From assembly GCA_947491315.1 (NCBI GenBank), contig CANLII010000004.1:1-64000 (forward strand): a stretch of 64,000 bases of DNA, read 5' to 3'. Below, in pieces: positions 34,838 through 44,399 of this stretch (within the stretch, counting starts at the first letter, position 1; every line of letters begins with the position of its first letter). Position numbers and translations under genes: made by a program. Source of the DNA: Ignavibacteria bacterium (GTDB lineage Bacteria > Bacteroidota > Ignavibacteria > Kapaibacteriales > UBA961). The notes under the pieces were generated by a model. The model ran no database searches, was not told the DNA's origin, and worked only from the letters and a program-made list of their open reading frames with translations.

Positions 34838-36426
34838 GAATATGGATTCCTTCCATAGAATTGTGGTTGTTGTTTTGTTCTTTCAATCGGTGAATCAAGA
34901 ATTGGTAGCACTATGGTGATCATTGTTCCTTTGTCTTGTGTGCTTTCGGCTCTGATCGTTCCTTCATGTGCTTCGACGATCCATTTCACGATGGACAAAC
35001 CCAATCCATTACCTTGAATATCCTGCGATCTTGCTTGATCAGCTCTGTAAAATCTGTCGAAAATATGAGGTAAATGCTCAGGCGCTATGCCCACTCCCGT
35101 ATCGCTCACACGCAGTATGGCCCGATCACCTTCTTTGACCAATCGCATCAGAATATCTCCACCTTCGGGAGTATATTTGATTGCATTGTCCACTATATTC
35201 AACAGTGCTTGATGAAGTCTGACGGAATCACCATCTATCACAATATTGGGTTCTATCATACTGCCAACCGAAATGGAACCCTCCTCCGCCAAAATCATCG
35301 CATCTTCACTCAAGTCATCAAGCATTATGCTGAGATTCACGGTTTGATGATCAATGCTTACCTGACCTGTCTCGGCTCTTGACAAATCGAGCAAAGTTCG
35401 AACGACTTTTGATAAACGGCCAACTTCTTCCAATGCACTTATGAGCAAGGTCTGATATTCCTCCGGTGATTTGTCACTGCGCAATGCAACTTCCAATTCT
35501 CCCGTTAAAATAGCCAAAGGAGTTCTTAATTCATGAGACACATCAGCGGTGAATTGCTTGATTTGATTGAATGATCCTTCAAGGCGGGCAATCATCTCAT
35601 TCAATGTATAGGTTAATCTTGCAACCTCATCATTGGTTTTCGGTTCGGGCAAACGATTGCTGAGATTACTTGCAGTGATCTCTCTTGCTGATGTTGCCAA
35701 ATCATCTATTGGTTTTAGAGATACTCTTGCAAGAATAAATCCACCCAATGTGGAAATGAGCAATACCATTGGGAATCCAATGAGCAGTGCATTAAATAAT
35801 TCATACAGTGTTGAATCAATATCTTCGAGGGAATACCCCACCGTTATGAATGCTTTTGAAGTTTTTCCTCGATATAATCGAAGATTTTGCGATTCACTTT
35901 TAAATGAAGTGATTGTCATGATGCTGGAAAGGCCAGAAATCAAGCGGGTTACATCAAGCAAAGGAAGTGTATTTGTATCGAGATTTTCAGATCGCCAAAC
36001 TATTTGACCTTTGAGATCGGCAATTTGGATATAGTAATTTTTAGGATTGAAGAGAATATGTTCATACACCGCCGACCAAACGGGATCTTCATCAATTTCT
36101 GAGGTATCCGCACGAGACATGCGTATGGTATCGATAAGTGGAGAGGAATCCCTAAAAAAGGCGAATGAATCAGCAGGTTCCGACTGACTTCTACGAGCTT
36201 TCTTTCTTCTTTGGTTTGCAGGCCTGAGCGGTTGCATCGTTTCTTTCTGTTTTTTCCTTATGATATAATCCAAGGATGTTGCAACCCGTTCAAGAGAAGC
36301 ATCTAGATTTTGATATAAATCTTTGGAAACGGTGAGATATGCGGCAATGCCAAATGCAAGAAGCGTCAAAGTGACGATCGCACTATACCAAAAGACCAAT
36401 CGAAAGCGTAGTGAAATGCTTTTCAT
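34834..36426 (-). CDS. Membrane sensor histidine kinase (HAMP, HisKA, HATPase)
   Basis: 530 residues: TM1 about 10-32, a ~180-residue periplasmic sensor region that carries a strongly basic patch (RRKKARR, about 73-79), TM2 about 212-234, HAMP about 232-285, dimerisation/phosphoacceptor helix QFTADVSHELRTP with His298, and an ATPase domain with N, G1 and G2 boxes (NIVDNAIKYTPEGG, DTGVGIAPEHLP, GNGLGLSIVK). This is the CusS/EnvZ-type sensor layout. No response regulator is adjacent, so it is an orphan kinase; it is coupled to the CrtC-like gene downstream. Confidence 0.93.
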   Translation of the reverse strand: MKSISLRFRLVFWYSAIVTLTLLAFGIAAYLTVSKDLYQNLDASLERVATSLDYIIRKKQKETMQPLRPANQRRKKARRSQSEPADSFAFFRDSSPLIDTIRMSRADTSEIDEDPVWSAVYEHILFNPKNYYIQIADLKGQIVWRSENLDTNTLPLLDVTRLISGLSSIMTITSFKSESQNLRLYRGKTSKAFITVGYSLEDIDSTLYELFNALLIGFPMVLLISTLGGFILARVSLKPIDDLATSAREITASNLSNRLPEPKTNDEVARLTYTLNEMIARLEGSFNQIKQFTADVSHELRTPLAILTGELEVALRSDKSPEEYQTLLISALEEVGRLSKVVRTLLDLSRAETGQVSIDHQTVNLSIMLDDLSEDAMILAEEGSISVGSMIEPNIVIDGDSVRLHQALLNIVDNAIKYTPEGGDILMRLVKEGDRAILRVSDTGVGIAPEHLPHIFDRFYRADQARSQDIQGNGLGLSIVKWIVEAHEGTIRAESTQDKGTMITIVLPILDSPIERTKQQPQFYGRNPYS

Positions 36427-36496
36427 GAAGGTAATTAATTAAGGATACAACTATGTGCAATCTATGAAAATTCGATTTGTTGACCCCCACAAGAGC

Positions 36497-37141
36497 CTAT
36501 TTGAGAATGAATCCTGTTTCCATTGACCAAAACAAAAGGTCCATGGATTCCATGTCTATCTGCACTTCTTTACAGTATTTCAGCCATGCTTTTTCAATCT
36601 TGAGATATATGGATTTATTGGTCGGTGGATTTTTCGCACTTTTAATTCCACAGGCCAATAAATGTTTGAGAATATGTCTGTCAAGAATCGTCGGACCAAA
36701 TATCCCGATATTTCGCATGAAATGTGCTGATTCTTTCATGCCAAAACCTCGAACTTTTGCCGTAAGAACATCACGAAGCATAAGTGGTGTTTGTCGAAAC
36801 TCGTGAATCAATAACCTGATTTCAGGAAAATGCTCCTTGAGCAATTGCAGATTGATGGTTTTCTGATTGTGAAATCGAATATAATGCTCAGGATCTCGTA
36901 GAAGAGGCATTGGGTCCACATCATTGTATTCAAAATTCATGTCGATAAGTTTTTTTACGACTGCATCAGCATGCACGGCTTTGGACTGAGGCGTCAGAAT
37001 GCAATAACATGCTTCATAAAACCAGTCCTTTTCTGGAACATTGTGAAAATCTTGCAATCTCGTCTCAATGTCCGATTTCATTTTCCGGTATTCAGAGGCA
37101 TATATTTCAGGGAATTCGCTTTTCTTCTTTTGTGTACTCAT
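36497..37141 (-). CDS. Ogg2-type 8-oxoguanine N-glycosylase/DNA lyase
   Basis: 214 residues, HhH-GPD-like glycosylase of the Ogg2 (archaeal-type) group: CYCILTPQSKAVHAD near residue 46, VRGFGMKESAHFMRNIG carrying the catalytic lysine in FGMKES, and ILDRHILKHL with the catalytic aspartate, the K...D pair of Ogg2. It removes 8-oxoG opposite C and cleaves the abasic site. It is divergent from polA with ~90 bases between the two starts, so both repair functions share an intergenic region. Bacterial copies of Ogg2 are a minority, hence worth noting. Confidence 0.85.
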   Translation of the reverse strand: MSTQKKKSEFPEIYASEYRKMKSDIETRLQDFHNVPEKDWFYEACYCILTPQSKAVHADAVVKKLIDMNFEYNDVDPMPLLRDPEHYIRFHNQKTINLQLLKEHFPEIRLLIHEFRQTPLMLRDVLTAKVRGFGMKESAHFMRNIGIFGPTILDRHILKHLLACGIKSAKNPPTNKSIYLKIEKAWLKYCKEVQIDMESMDLLFWSMETGFILK

Positions 37142-37233
37142 GCTTCATCGCATCATGATTTTGTAATTTGTATACGAATATTGTGAATTTTCGCTTGAGT
37201 TCTTTCACTCTCGCTCATTGTCTATACCATCTC

Positions 37234-40035
37234 ATGCCAACAGCACTCTTCATTGATTCCATGGGCCTTGTTTTCAGGGCTTATCATGCAATGTCCAAAA
37301 GCGGATTCAAAGCCCCGAATGGCGAACCCACGGGAGCAGTATTCGGTTTTGCCAATATGATCACAGCAATTCTTGATGCGGAAAAACCCGATTTCATTGC
37401 CGCGGCATTTGATACATCTGCGCCGACATTCAGACATGATAGATATGATGGCTATAAAGCGCATCGAGATGAATTTCCCGAGGAATTGGTGCCACAAATG
37501 CCTCGCATCAAAGAGTTTTTGCGATTGATCGGAGTTCCTGTATTGGAATTACCGGGTTTTGAAGCTGATGATATCATTGGAACATTGGCAAAACAGGCTG
37601 GAGCTTTGGGATATGATGTGCGTTGCTTGACCTCCGACAAAGATTATTTTCAGCTCGTCGATGATCGCATTTGCATTCTGCGTCCTGGCAAGGATGGAAA
37701 TGCCTATGATGTGTATAGAAGGGATCAAGTGAAAGAAAAAATGGGTGTATTTCCTGAGCAAATCATTGACTTATTAGCCTTGATCGGAGATGCTTCCGAT
37801 AATATTCCTGGCGTGAAAGGAATCGGAGAAAAAACAGCGCAACCACTCATCGAGCAATTCGGTACACTCGAGAAAATATATGAGGCAATTGAACTCATAG
37901 AGCGAGAAACTGTCAAAAAGAAATTGATTGAAGGAAAGGATTCTGCGGTTCTATCCAAAGAATTGGTTACTATTCACACGGAAGTTCCGCTTCCCATAGA
38001 ACTGGTCAATTGTGTTCCTGGTAAAGCCGACCCGATTGGGATTGATGTTTTATTCTCAATGCTTCAATTCAATACTTTGCGTAGGAAATGGGCAGAAAGA
38101 ACATCAGGACAAATCAATGCTCAAACTGAATCTCAAGGTATTACTCAATTTGCTACGGTTGCAAATAGAGAGCATGATTATCAATTGGTGAATGATGAAT
38201 TGACCTTCAAATTGATGATGCATGAAATCAGGTCTGCAAAGAGAATCTGCTTTGATTTGGAAACAACTTCACTGAACACAATGACTTGCTCTATTGTTGG
38301 TTTTGCAATCAGCGCAAAACAGGGCAAAGCATTTTTTGTATTGACAACAGATGAAGATCTTGATGTTTTAGATATTCCGGAATCTTTGTTCGATGCACCT
38401 TCTGCGACATCACAATCCAAACATGCTCAAGCCACCACTTTGAAAGCACTAGATGTTGCATTGTCTTTAAAATCAGTCTTAGAGAATCCTGCGATTGAGA
38501 AAATTGCACAACATGGAAAATTTGATGCATTGATTCTCAAACGATATGGAGTCACCGTTCATCCTTTGTCATTCGATCCCATGCTTGCCAGTTATGTATT
38601 GAATCCCGATTCTCTGCATGGCATGGATGCACTTGCAAAAAAATGGATGGATTATGAACCCATTCCCATCAGCGCATTGATTGGTGAGAAAAAACAAGGT
38701 TCAATGCGTGATGTGGAGCCACTCAAACTCATGGAATATGCGGCGGAAGATGCCGATGTCACGCTCGCATTGGCTGATACATTAAATGCGCAATTATCAC
38801 AATCCGGTCAATTAAGTTTTGCGCAGACGGTGGAATTTCCACTGAGCGAAGTACTTGTAGAAATGGAGTATAATGGCGTTGCAATAGATCGTGATGCCCT
38901 CGGCACAATTTCTGTACATATCAAAACAGAGGTAACTGCTTTAAAAGAAAAGATTTATGAAGCTGCAGGTACGGATACTTTCAATATTGATTCTCCCAAA
39001 CAAGTTGGTGAGATATTGTTTGAAAGACTTGCTTTACCAAGTCCGAAAAAGACAAAAACCGGCTTTAGCACTGATGTTTCAGTTCTCTCTGAGCTTTCGG
39101 ATGAATATCCAATCGCAGGATATATCCTTGAGCATAGACAATTGCAAAAACTGCAATCAACCTATGTTGAATCATTACCTAAAATGGTGAATGCAAGAAC
39201 CGGAAGAATACACACAACATATAATCAGACAATCGCGGGTACAGGAAGACTTTCTTCCACTGAACCCAATCTGCAAAATATCCCCATCAGAACTGCATTG
39301 GGAAGAGAGATCAGAAAAGCATTCATACCAAAGAAAGGAAATCTACTGTTATCTGCTGATTATTCTCAAATCGAATTGAGAGTCATGGCTCATGTATGCA
39401 ATGATGTAACCCTTGTTTCTGCATTCAATGCCGGACATGACATTCACACAGCCACTGCTGCTGCTTTGTTCGGATTGGAATTGAATGATGTACAATCAGA
39501 GCAGAGGCGCATTGCGAAAACAGTGAATTTTGGAATTATGTATGGACAGGGAAGTTTTGGTCTTGCCAGACAGCTTGGTATCTCACGCACTGAATCTAAA
39601 GAAATCATCGATCAGTATTTTCTTCGATATCCAAATATCAAATTGTATATCGATGAAACAATTAAAAAGGCAAAAAAACAAGGATATGTTGAAACGCTTC
39701 TTGGAAGAAGAAGATATTTTCCTGCATTGGAGAGCAATAATCAAGCAATCAGACAGGGAGCCGAGAGAGCGGCAATCAATATGCCTATTCAAGGCACCGC
39801 GGCAGATATGATGAAGATTGCAATGATCAATGTACATGCACGCATGAAAAAGGAAGGTATGAATTCACTCATGATTTTGCAAATCCATGATGAACTTGTT
39901 TTTGATGCATTGAAGGATGAAGTTGATACCTTGCGAGATCTTGTTAAGCATGAAATGGAATCAGCAATGACACTTGGAGAAGTACCTATTCTAGTAGAAA
40001 CAGGAGTTGGCGAAAATTGGCAAGAAGCCCACTAA
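37234..40035 (+). CDS. polA: DNA polymerase I
   Basis: 933 residues from ATG 37234 (the open frame extends to a TTG at 37168, not a likely start). It has a 5'-3' flap nuclease domain at the N-terminus (ALFIDSMGLVFRAYHAM, CLTSDKDYFQLV), then a 3'-5' exonuclease domain with DLE intact (Asp341, Glu343), then the polymerase A palm with SADYSQIELRVMAH, the O-helix region RRIAKTVNFGIMYG and QIHDELVF. It fills gaps in repair and removes primers. Exonuclease III motif YAAEDADVT is also intact, so proofreading is likely active. Its stop abuts the convergent DUF2279 gene stop without a gap. Confidence 0.97.
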   Translation: MPTALFIDSMGLVFRAYHAMSKSGFKAPNGEPTGAVFGFANMITAILDAEKPDFIAAAFDTSAPTFRHDRYDGYKAHRDEFPEELVPQMPRIKEFLRLIGVPVLELPGFEADDIIGTLAKQAGALGYDVRCLTSDKDYFQLVDDRICILRPGKDGNAYDVYRRDQVKEKMGVFPEQIIDLLALIGDASDNIPGVKGIGEKTAQPLIEQFGTLEKIYEAIELIERETVKKKLIEGKDSAVLSKELVTIHTEVPLPIELVNCVPGKADPIGIDVLFSMLQFNTLRRKWAERTSGQINAQTESQGITQFATVANREHDYQLVNDELTFKLMMHEIRSAKRICFDLETTSLNTMTCSIVGFAISAKQGKAFFVLTTDEDLDVLDIPESLFDAPSATSQSKHAQATTLKALDVALSLKSVLENPAIEKIAQHGKFDALILKRYGVTVHPLSFDPMLASYVLNPDSLHGMDALAKKWMDYEPIPISALIGEKKQGSMRDVEPLKLMEYAAEDADVTLALADTLNAQLSQSGQLSFAQTVEFPLSEVLVEMEYNGVAIDRDALGTISVHIKTEVTALKEKIYEAAGTDTFNIDSPKQVGEILFERLALPSPKKTKTGFSTDVSVLSELSDEYPIAGYILEHRQLQKLQSTYVESLPKMVNARTGRIHTTYNQTIAGTGRLSSTEPNLQNIPIRTALGREIRKAFIPKKGNLLLSADYSQIELRVMAHVCNDVTLVSAFNAGHDIHTATAAALFGLELNDVQSEQRRIAKTVNFGIMYGQGSFGLARQLGISRTESKEIIDQYFLRYPNIKLYIDETIKKAKKQGYVETLLGRRRYFPALESNNQAIRQGAERAAINMPIQGTAADMMKIAMINVHARMKKEGMNSLMILQIHDELVFDALKDEVDTLRDLVKHEMESAMTLGEVPILVETGVGENWQEAH

Positions 40036-40902
40036 TCAGATTCTGATGCCATACCACACAATATTCGGATGAATCTTGATGCATGGCATTGGAAGTTTTA
40101 TCGAATTGAGAAGTCTTTTGAGTGTCAATCCCCATCCATCATCAAATGGCAAAGCTTCTGCATTGAAATCCAGTGAAAGAAATAGTTCATGATTTCCGCT
40201 ACCATATCGATTGATATTGTTCACGGAATGACCGATCGCTAGATTGATATATTCAGACCATCCACAAGTTTTGTTTTTTTCAATCATTCCAGCGATATTG
40301 AAGCTAAGCCAATGATAGGTACTTTGATAATCATTCAATAATGAATTTCCCCCATTGATTTTGAACGATTGAGAGGGAAGAAAAGAAAATTTCATGCGAA
40401 TGAAATCCAATTCTGGAACATAAACTTGGAGCAATGGGAGTCCTGCACCAATGACATTTGCAATGGCATCACCTCTGCTAAAACCCAGATAGGGAGCGCC
40501 TTCCGAGTAACCATCGCGGATTTCTACAACTGTTTGATGAAAGAGTGAAATTCCACTCCCAATCCACATTGAAGATCTTCTGTCATAACCACTTTGCTCA
40601 AATATGCCTGCAATATTTCTGGCCGCAACATAGGAGAAAGTTGCATGTCCGAGTTTATCCGCTAGCAATGCATCATCATATTCGGTTTGCCAATCCATGA
40701 CATGAAAAGGTGCGGGATCAGACCAATAGTCTTTTGCTTGTTGGCTGAATGAAATCCCCAGCATGACGGTTGATAATCCCCAAGGAATATATTGTTGATA
40801 TGTTGTATATGTTGAATCTTCCATAGCCAAAGTTCTATGTATGCTAGATACATACAAGCACAATAAGGCAAAAAAGGTGCATATGTGTTTTGAAGAATTC
40901 AA
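40036..40902 (-). CDS. DUF2279 exported protein
   Basis: 288 residues with a signal peptide (cleavage near LAMED, about residue 26). DUF2279 hallmark: DKLGHATFSYVAARNIAGIFEQSGY...GSGISLFHQTVVEIRDGYSEG...GFSRGDAIANVIGA, giving the conserved Lys/His and Asp/Asn pattern. Family proteins (some annotated YfiM) are envelope-associated with unknown activity. The C-terminal half looks beta-rich. The gene sits divergent to the ABC ATPase gene with 36 bases between starts. Confidence 0.8.
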   Translation of the reverse strand: MNSSKHICTFFALLCLYVSSIHRTLAMEDSTYTTYQQYIPWGLSTVMLGISFSQQAKDYWSDPAPFHVMDWQTEYDDALLADKLGHATFSYVAARNIAGIFEQSGYDRRSSMWIGSGISLFHQTVVEIRDGYSEGAPYLGFSRGDAIANVIGAGLPLLQVYVPELDFIRMKFSFLPSQSFKINGGNSLLNDYQSTYHWLSFNIAGMIEKNKTCGWSEYINLAIGHSVNNINRYGSGNHELFLSLDFNAEALPFDDGWGLTLKRLLNSIKLPMPCIKIHPNIVWYGIRI

Positions 40903-40938
40903 TTCAATAAATTGTGATAATCATTTGGAAGTCTTTTC

Positions 40939-41931
40939 ATGATCCATGTAGAATCATTGACCAAAATATTTCGAACCCATGTAAAACAGCCCGGTTTATT
41001 GAACTCAATGAAATCGCTGTTTCACCGCGAATATACAGAATTCATAGCAGCGGACTCAGTCACATTTTCGATTGAGGAAGGTGCTTTGGTCGGCATGCTG
41101 GGTGCTAATGGAGCAGGAAAAACCACAACGCTCAAGATGCTTTCCGGACTGCTTCACCCAAGTTCAGGGAATGCCACCGTAATGGGTTATGTGCCATGGG
41201 AAAGACATAATGATTTTAGAAGAAATTTCTCACTGGTGATGGGACAAAGAAATCAATTGTGGTGGGATTTGCCTGCTGGAGATTCTTTTCTTTTGAATAA
41301 AGAAATGTATCGGATAGCTGATCATGACTTTAATAAGCGATTGAATGAAATGTCAGAGCGTTTGGATATTGCCGAAAAATTGCATGTCCAAGTTCGCAAA
41401 CTTAGTCTTGGAGAGCGCATGAAATGTGAATTGATCGGTGCTTTACTCCATTATCCAAAAGTTGTTTTTCTTGATGAACCCACCATCGGGCTGGACATCG
41501 TAGCGCAACATTCCTTGCGCGAATTCATAGCTGAATTCAATAGAGAACAAGGTACAACCATCATTCTGACAAGTCATTATATGGATGATATTGTAGCATT
41601 GTGCAAAAGAGTCATTTTGATGGATGAAGGCAGAATTCAATTTGATGGAGCTTTAAGTGGACTGGTTGATAGATTCTCAGGAGTAAAAATACTAACGATT
41701 GTCATTGATCACGAAGTTAGTCTTGAAGATATTCCGAATAGTGAATATGTTACGGAAATCGGAAAAGATCATATCACCTTTAAAGTGCCAAAGAGTGAAA
41801 TAGCCAAGATCACATCGCACTTTTTGGCTCATTTTTCAGTGCGTGACATAACGATTTCCGAAATGCCGGTGGAAGAAGTGATTAGGGAGATATTTTCAGG
41901 GAAAAACATCGATGCATCATCGCAGAATTGA
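40939..41931 (+). CDS. ABC transporter ATP-binding protein (ABC-2 export type)
   Basis: 330 residues: Walker A GANGAGKTTTLK (about 55-66), signature LSLGERMKCEL, Walker B VVFLDEPTIGLD and switch His in SHYMDD, plus a ~90-residue C-terminal domain. The N-terminal insert with LFHREYTEFIAADSVTF is typical of the family normally encoded with two ABC-2-type membrane permeases (ABC2_membrane_6). No permease gene is adjacent here: the next gene is a secreted protein. Partners are presumably elsewhere. Substrate unknown. Confidence 0.87.
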   Translation: MIHVESLTKIFRTHVKQPGLLNSMKSLFHREYTEFIAADSVTFSIEEGALVGMLGANGAGKTTTLKMLSGLLHPSSGNATVMGYVPWERHNDFRRNFSLVMGQRNQLWWDLPAGDSFLLNKEMYRIADHDFNKRLNEMSERLDIAEKLHVQVRKLSLGERMKCELIGALLHYPKVVFLDEPTIGLDIVAQHSLREFIAEFNREQGTTIILTSHYMDDIVALCKRVILMDEGRIQFDGALSGLVDRFSGVKILTIVIDHEVSLEDIPNSEYVTEIGKDHITFKVPKSEIAKITSHFLAHFSVRDITISEMPVEEVIREIFSGKNIDASSQN

Positions 41932-42069
41932 TTGAGATTTGGGGACAAAATTCTGTTGGTCATGGCCTCTACTTTGGCTAATTTGCTCCAATGCCGTCAA
42001 ATACCTGTGTAATTACTGTGATTTGTGGCTGAATTAATATTCCATGAACACACAAGACATGGTGCATAT

Positions 42070-44370
42070 ATGCAAGCTATCATCTTCCTCTCTTTGTTTT
42101 TCCTTATTCAATGCTCGCTTTTTTCTCAGAGCAGTCCCAAAAGACTCGTACTCATAGAAGAATTCACAAGTGCGACTTGCAAACCATGCGTCGATGCCGA
42201 TAAAGTATTGAAAGTGGTTGCGAAATTGGATAGTGGAATCATCGCACTGAAATATCATTTGAATATTCCTTCACCGGGTGATCCTTTTTATAAAGCAAAT
42301 ACAGTGCACAATGATGCGCGAGGAGCTTTATATGCAGTTCCCGCATTGCCCGCTTCGAGAGTCAATGGACATAAATCAGTAGATCCGAGAGATTCCCTAG
42401 CGATGTGGAATCTAGCCCGGCTTGATCAGCAAATGCCATATCCGATCTTGATGTCCGTAAAGCAAGAAGTAGTTTCGGGAAATGAAATGAAAGTAACCGT
42501 TGATGTGGAAGCGGACATTGAATTGAAGAATTATGTTCTCCATACGATTGTATATAGCGATCTTGTAAATCTTCCGAATATTGTCAATACTCTACCTGCA
42601 TCAAATGGGCAAACTGAATTTGCATCTTCCATGATGACAATGCTTCCTGATGAAAAAGGAACTGCATGGAATACGAATGCAAAAGAAAAGAAAACAGTTT
42701 CTTATACCTATACCAAGGGAACCGGTGAATTGTGGAATAGTACAGTGAATGTCATCTCATTTTTACAAAATCCACGCACATTGGAAATCATTCAATCCTC
42801 TATAAGTGTACAAAAACCTGTTGGAACAATGATTTCAACAACATTGAGTTTTCCTCCGACTATTTCTCCTGTATTTGAAGCATTACCTGCTCAAGGAACA
42901 ATCACACTCAAAGCTTCAATCGGAAATGCTTCAGGCGCTGCAATTGTATATAATAATGTGTCCATAGCAAAATCGCCTCGCACTCCGCAGGATTGGACTT
43001 TGAAATTGACCGGTGATCAAACCTCATTCACACTCAATCCTGGTGAGAAAAAAGAAATCACAATGGAGTTTCAGAGATCCGCACAACCGGGAATTGGTGA
43101 AGTTCTTTTGACATTTGCTGAAGGTTCGGGAAAAACATATTCAGCCACTCCAATTACGATTGTTTCAAAAGAATCAGAAGCATTTTTGGTTCAAGACAAT
43201 CTCAGTGGCAATGTCGGACCATTTGCAGATGTCGTAACATTGCCCGGCGTCAAGAGATATATCGCCATGAGCACAAATGAATTCATGCAGAATATCGACA
43301 AATTTACTGCTCTAAAGCGTTTTGTTTGGCATTGTGCAGACAGTGGAAGAATCGTTAAGGCAGAATCTGATTTCATGCTTGGATTGGGAAATAAGGGCAT
43401 TTCATTTATGCTATCCGGACAATTCACCACGAATAATATGTTTTTTGATAAAGTAGCACTCTTTGATACAATCGGTGTAACCTATGCCGGATATATGGTC
43501 AGAAATACAGACTATACTTTGTCCGGTGTTCAAGGCGATACTATCTCGAATGGTTTGACGCTTCCTTGCGCTCCTAGAAGCTATGCTTTTTATCCAATGA
43601 AACTGAAGAACAAAACCAATACTTCAATTACGCCGATTTTAACACTGTCCACAAGCTCAACAGGTGATACAATCGGTGGTGTTCGTGTGCAGAGAAATAC
43701 AAATCGCATAGTGTATTTGGGTCTGCATCCATTTGCAATCACCGACTCTGCTCAGAGAAAAACGCTGATAGATCGCTCGCTTGCATGGATCGAAAATTTC
43801 ACATTCATTCCAAATCCGCAATTGACTACATCTGTGACATCCATCGATTTTGGAACAGTTGCATCAATGACCGGTAATACAAAGAAATTCATTCTCTCGA
43901 ATCCAGGAAATGTGGAAACAGTCATTGCCTCAGTTTCCTTGAAAGGTCTCGATCAGAGTATGTTTTCAATTCAGCCGGCAAATGTCTCTGCAATTCCTGC
44001 CGGGGGAAACATAGAAATCACCGTTTCATTCTCACCTTCCGGACCTGGAGCAAAAAATGCGGAATTACAGATTGTCCCGGAAAAGAATGATGTGGGAACC
44101 AAGATAATTGCATTGTCCGGTGCTTATGTCCCAAGTTCAGTTGAAGAATCACCCGAATTGGCAATGATTTCTCATATTGCTGACGGTATAATTATTCACA
44201 TGAATACTGAAAAAGGTATGCGGTATCGCATTGTGGATCTGTCAGGAAAAACATGCGCTTCCGGAGATATTGATGCAAATCCTTTCAAATTGCCTTTGAT
44301 GATAAGAGGATTATATCTTCTTCAGATTATTTCAGAAGATACAATGCAAGTTGTACCTTTCATTTATTGA
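42070..44370 (+). CDS. Omp28/thioredoxin-fold secreted protein with choice-of-anchor-D domain and type IX sorting domain
   Basis: 766 residues from ATG 42070. Signal peptide ends near LFSQS. The Omp28-like part begins LIEEFTSATCKPCVDADK, with a redox-type CKPC motif in a thioredoxin-like context, then GALYAVPALPASRVNGH. A Hydin/ASH-type repeat (about 590-690; SIDFGTVASMTGNTKKFILSNPGN) and a short C-terminal region like a type IX sorting domain follow (RGLYLLQIISEDT). Predicted to be exported and attached to or released from the cell surface. The CKPC could make it a disulfide-active enzyme. The PNGase F-like gene follows 29 bases later. Confidence 0.8.
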   Translation: MQAIIFLSLFFLIQCSLFSQSSPKRLVLIEEFTSATCKPCVDADKVLKVVAKLDSGIIALKYHLNIPSPGDPFYKANTVHNDARGALYAVPALPASRVNGHKSVDPRDSLAMWNLARLDQQMPYPILMSVKQEVVSGNEMKVTVDVEADIELKNYVLHTIVYSDLVNLPNIVNTLPASNGQTEFASSMMTMLPDEKGTAWNTNAKEKKTVSYTYTKGTGELWNSTVNVISFLQNPRTLEIIQSSISVQKPVGTMISTTLSFPPTISPVFEALPAQGTITLKASIGNASGAAIVYNNVSIAKSPRTPQDWTLKLTGDQTSFTLNPGEKKEITMEFQRSAQPGIGEVLLTFAEGSGKTYSATPITIVSKESEAFLVQDNLSGNVGPFADVVTLPGVKRYIAMSTNEFMQNIDKFTALKRFVWHCADSGRIVKAESDFMLGLGNKGISFMLSGQFTTNNMFFDKVALFDTIGVTYAGYMVRNTDYTLSGVQGDTISNGLTLPCAPRSYAFYPMKLKNKTNTSITPILTLSTSSTGDTIGGVRVQRNTNRIVYLGLHPFAITDSAQRKTLIDRSLAWIENFTFIPNPQLTTSVTSIDFGTVASMTGNTKKFILSNPGNVETVIASVSLKGLDQSMFSIQPANVSAIPAGGNIEITVSFSPSGPGAKNAELQIVPEKNDVGTKIIALSGAYVPSSVEESPELAMISHIADGIIIHMNTEKGMRYRIVDLSGKTCASGDIDANPFKLPLMIRGLYLLQIISEDTMQVVPFIY

Positions 44371-44399
44371 TTATTTGATATTCACCCAGAGAAGAGATC

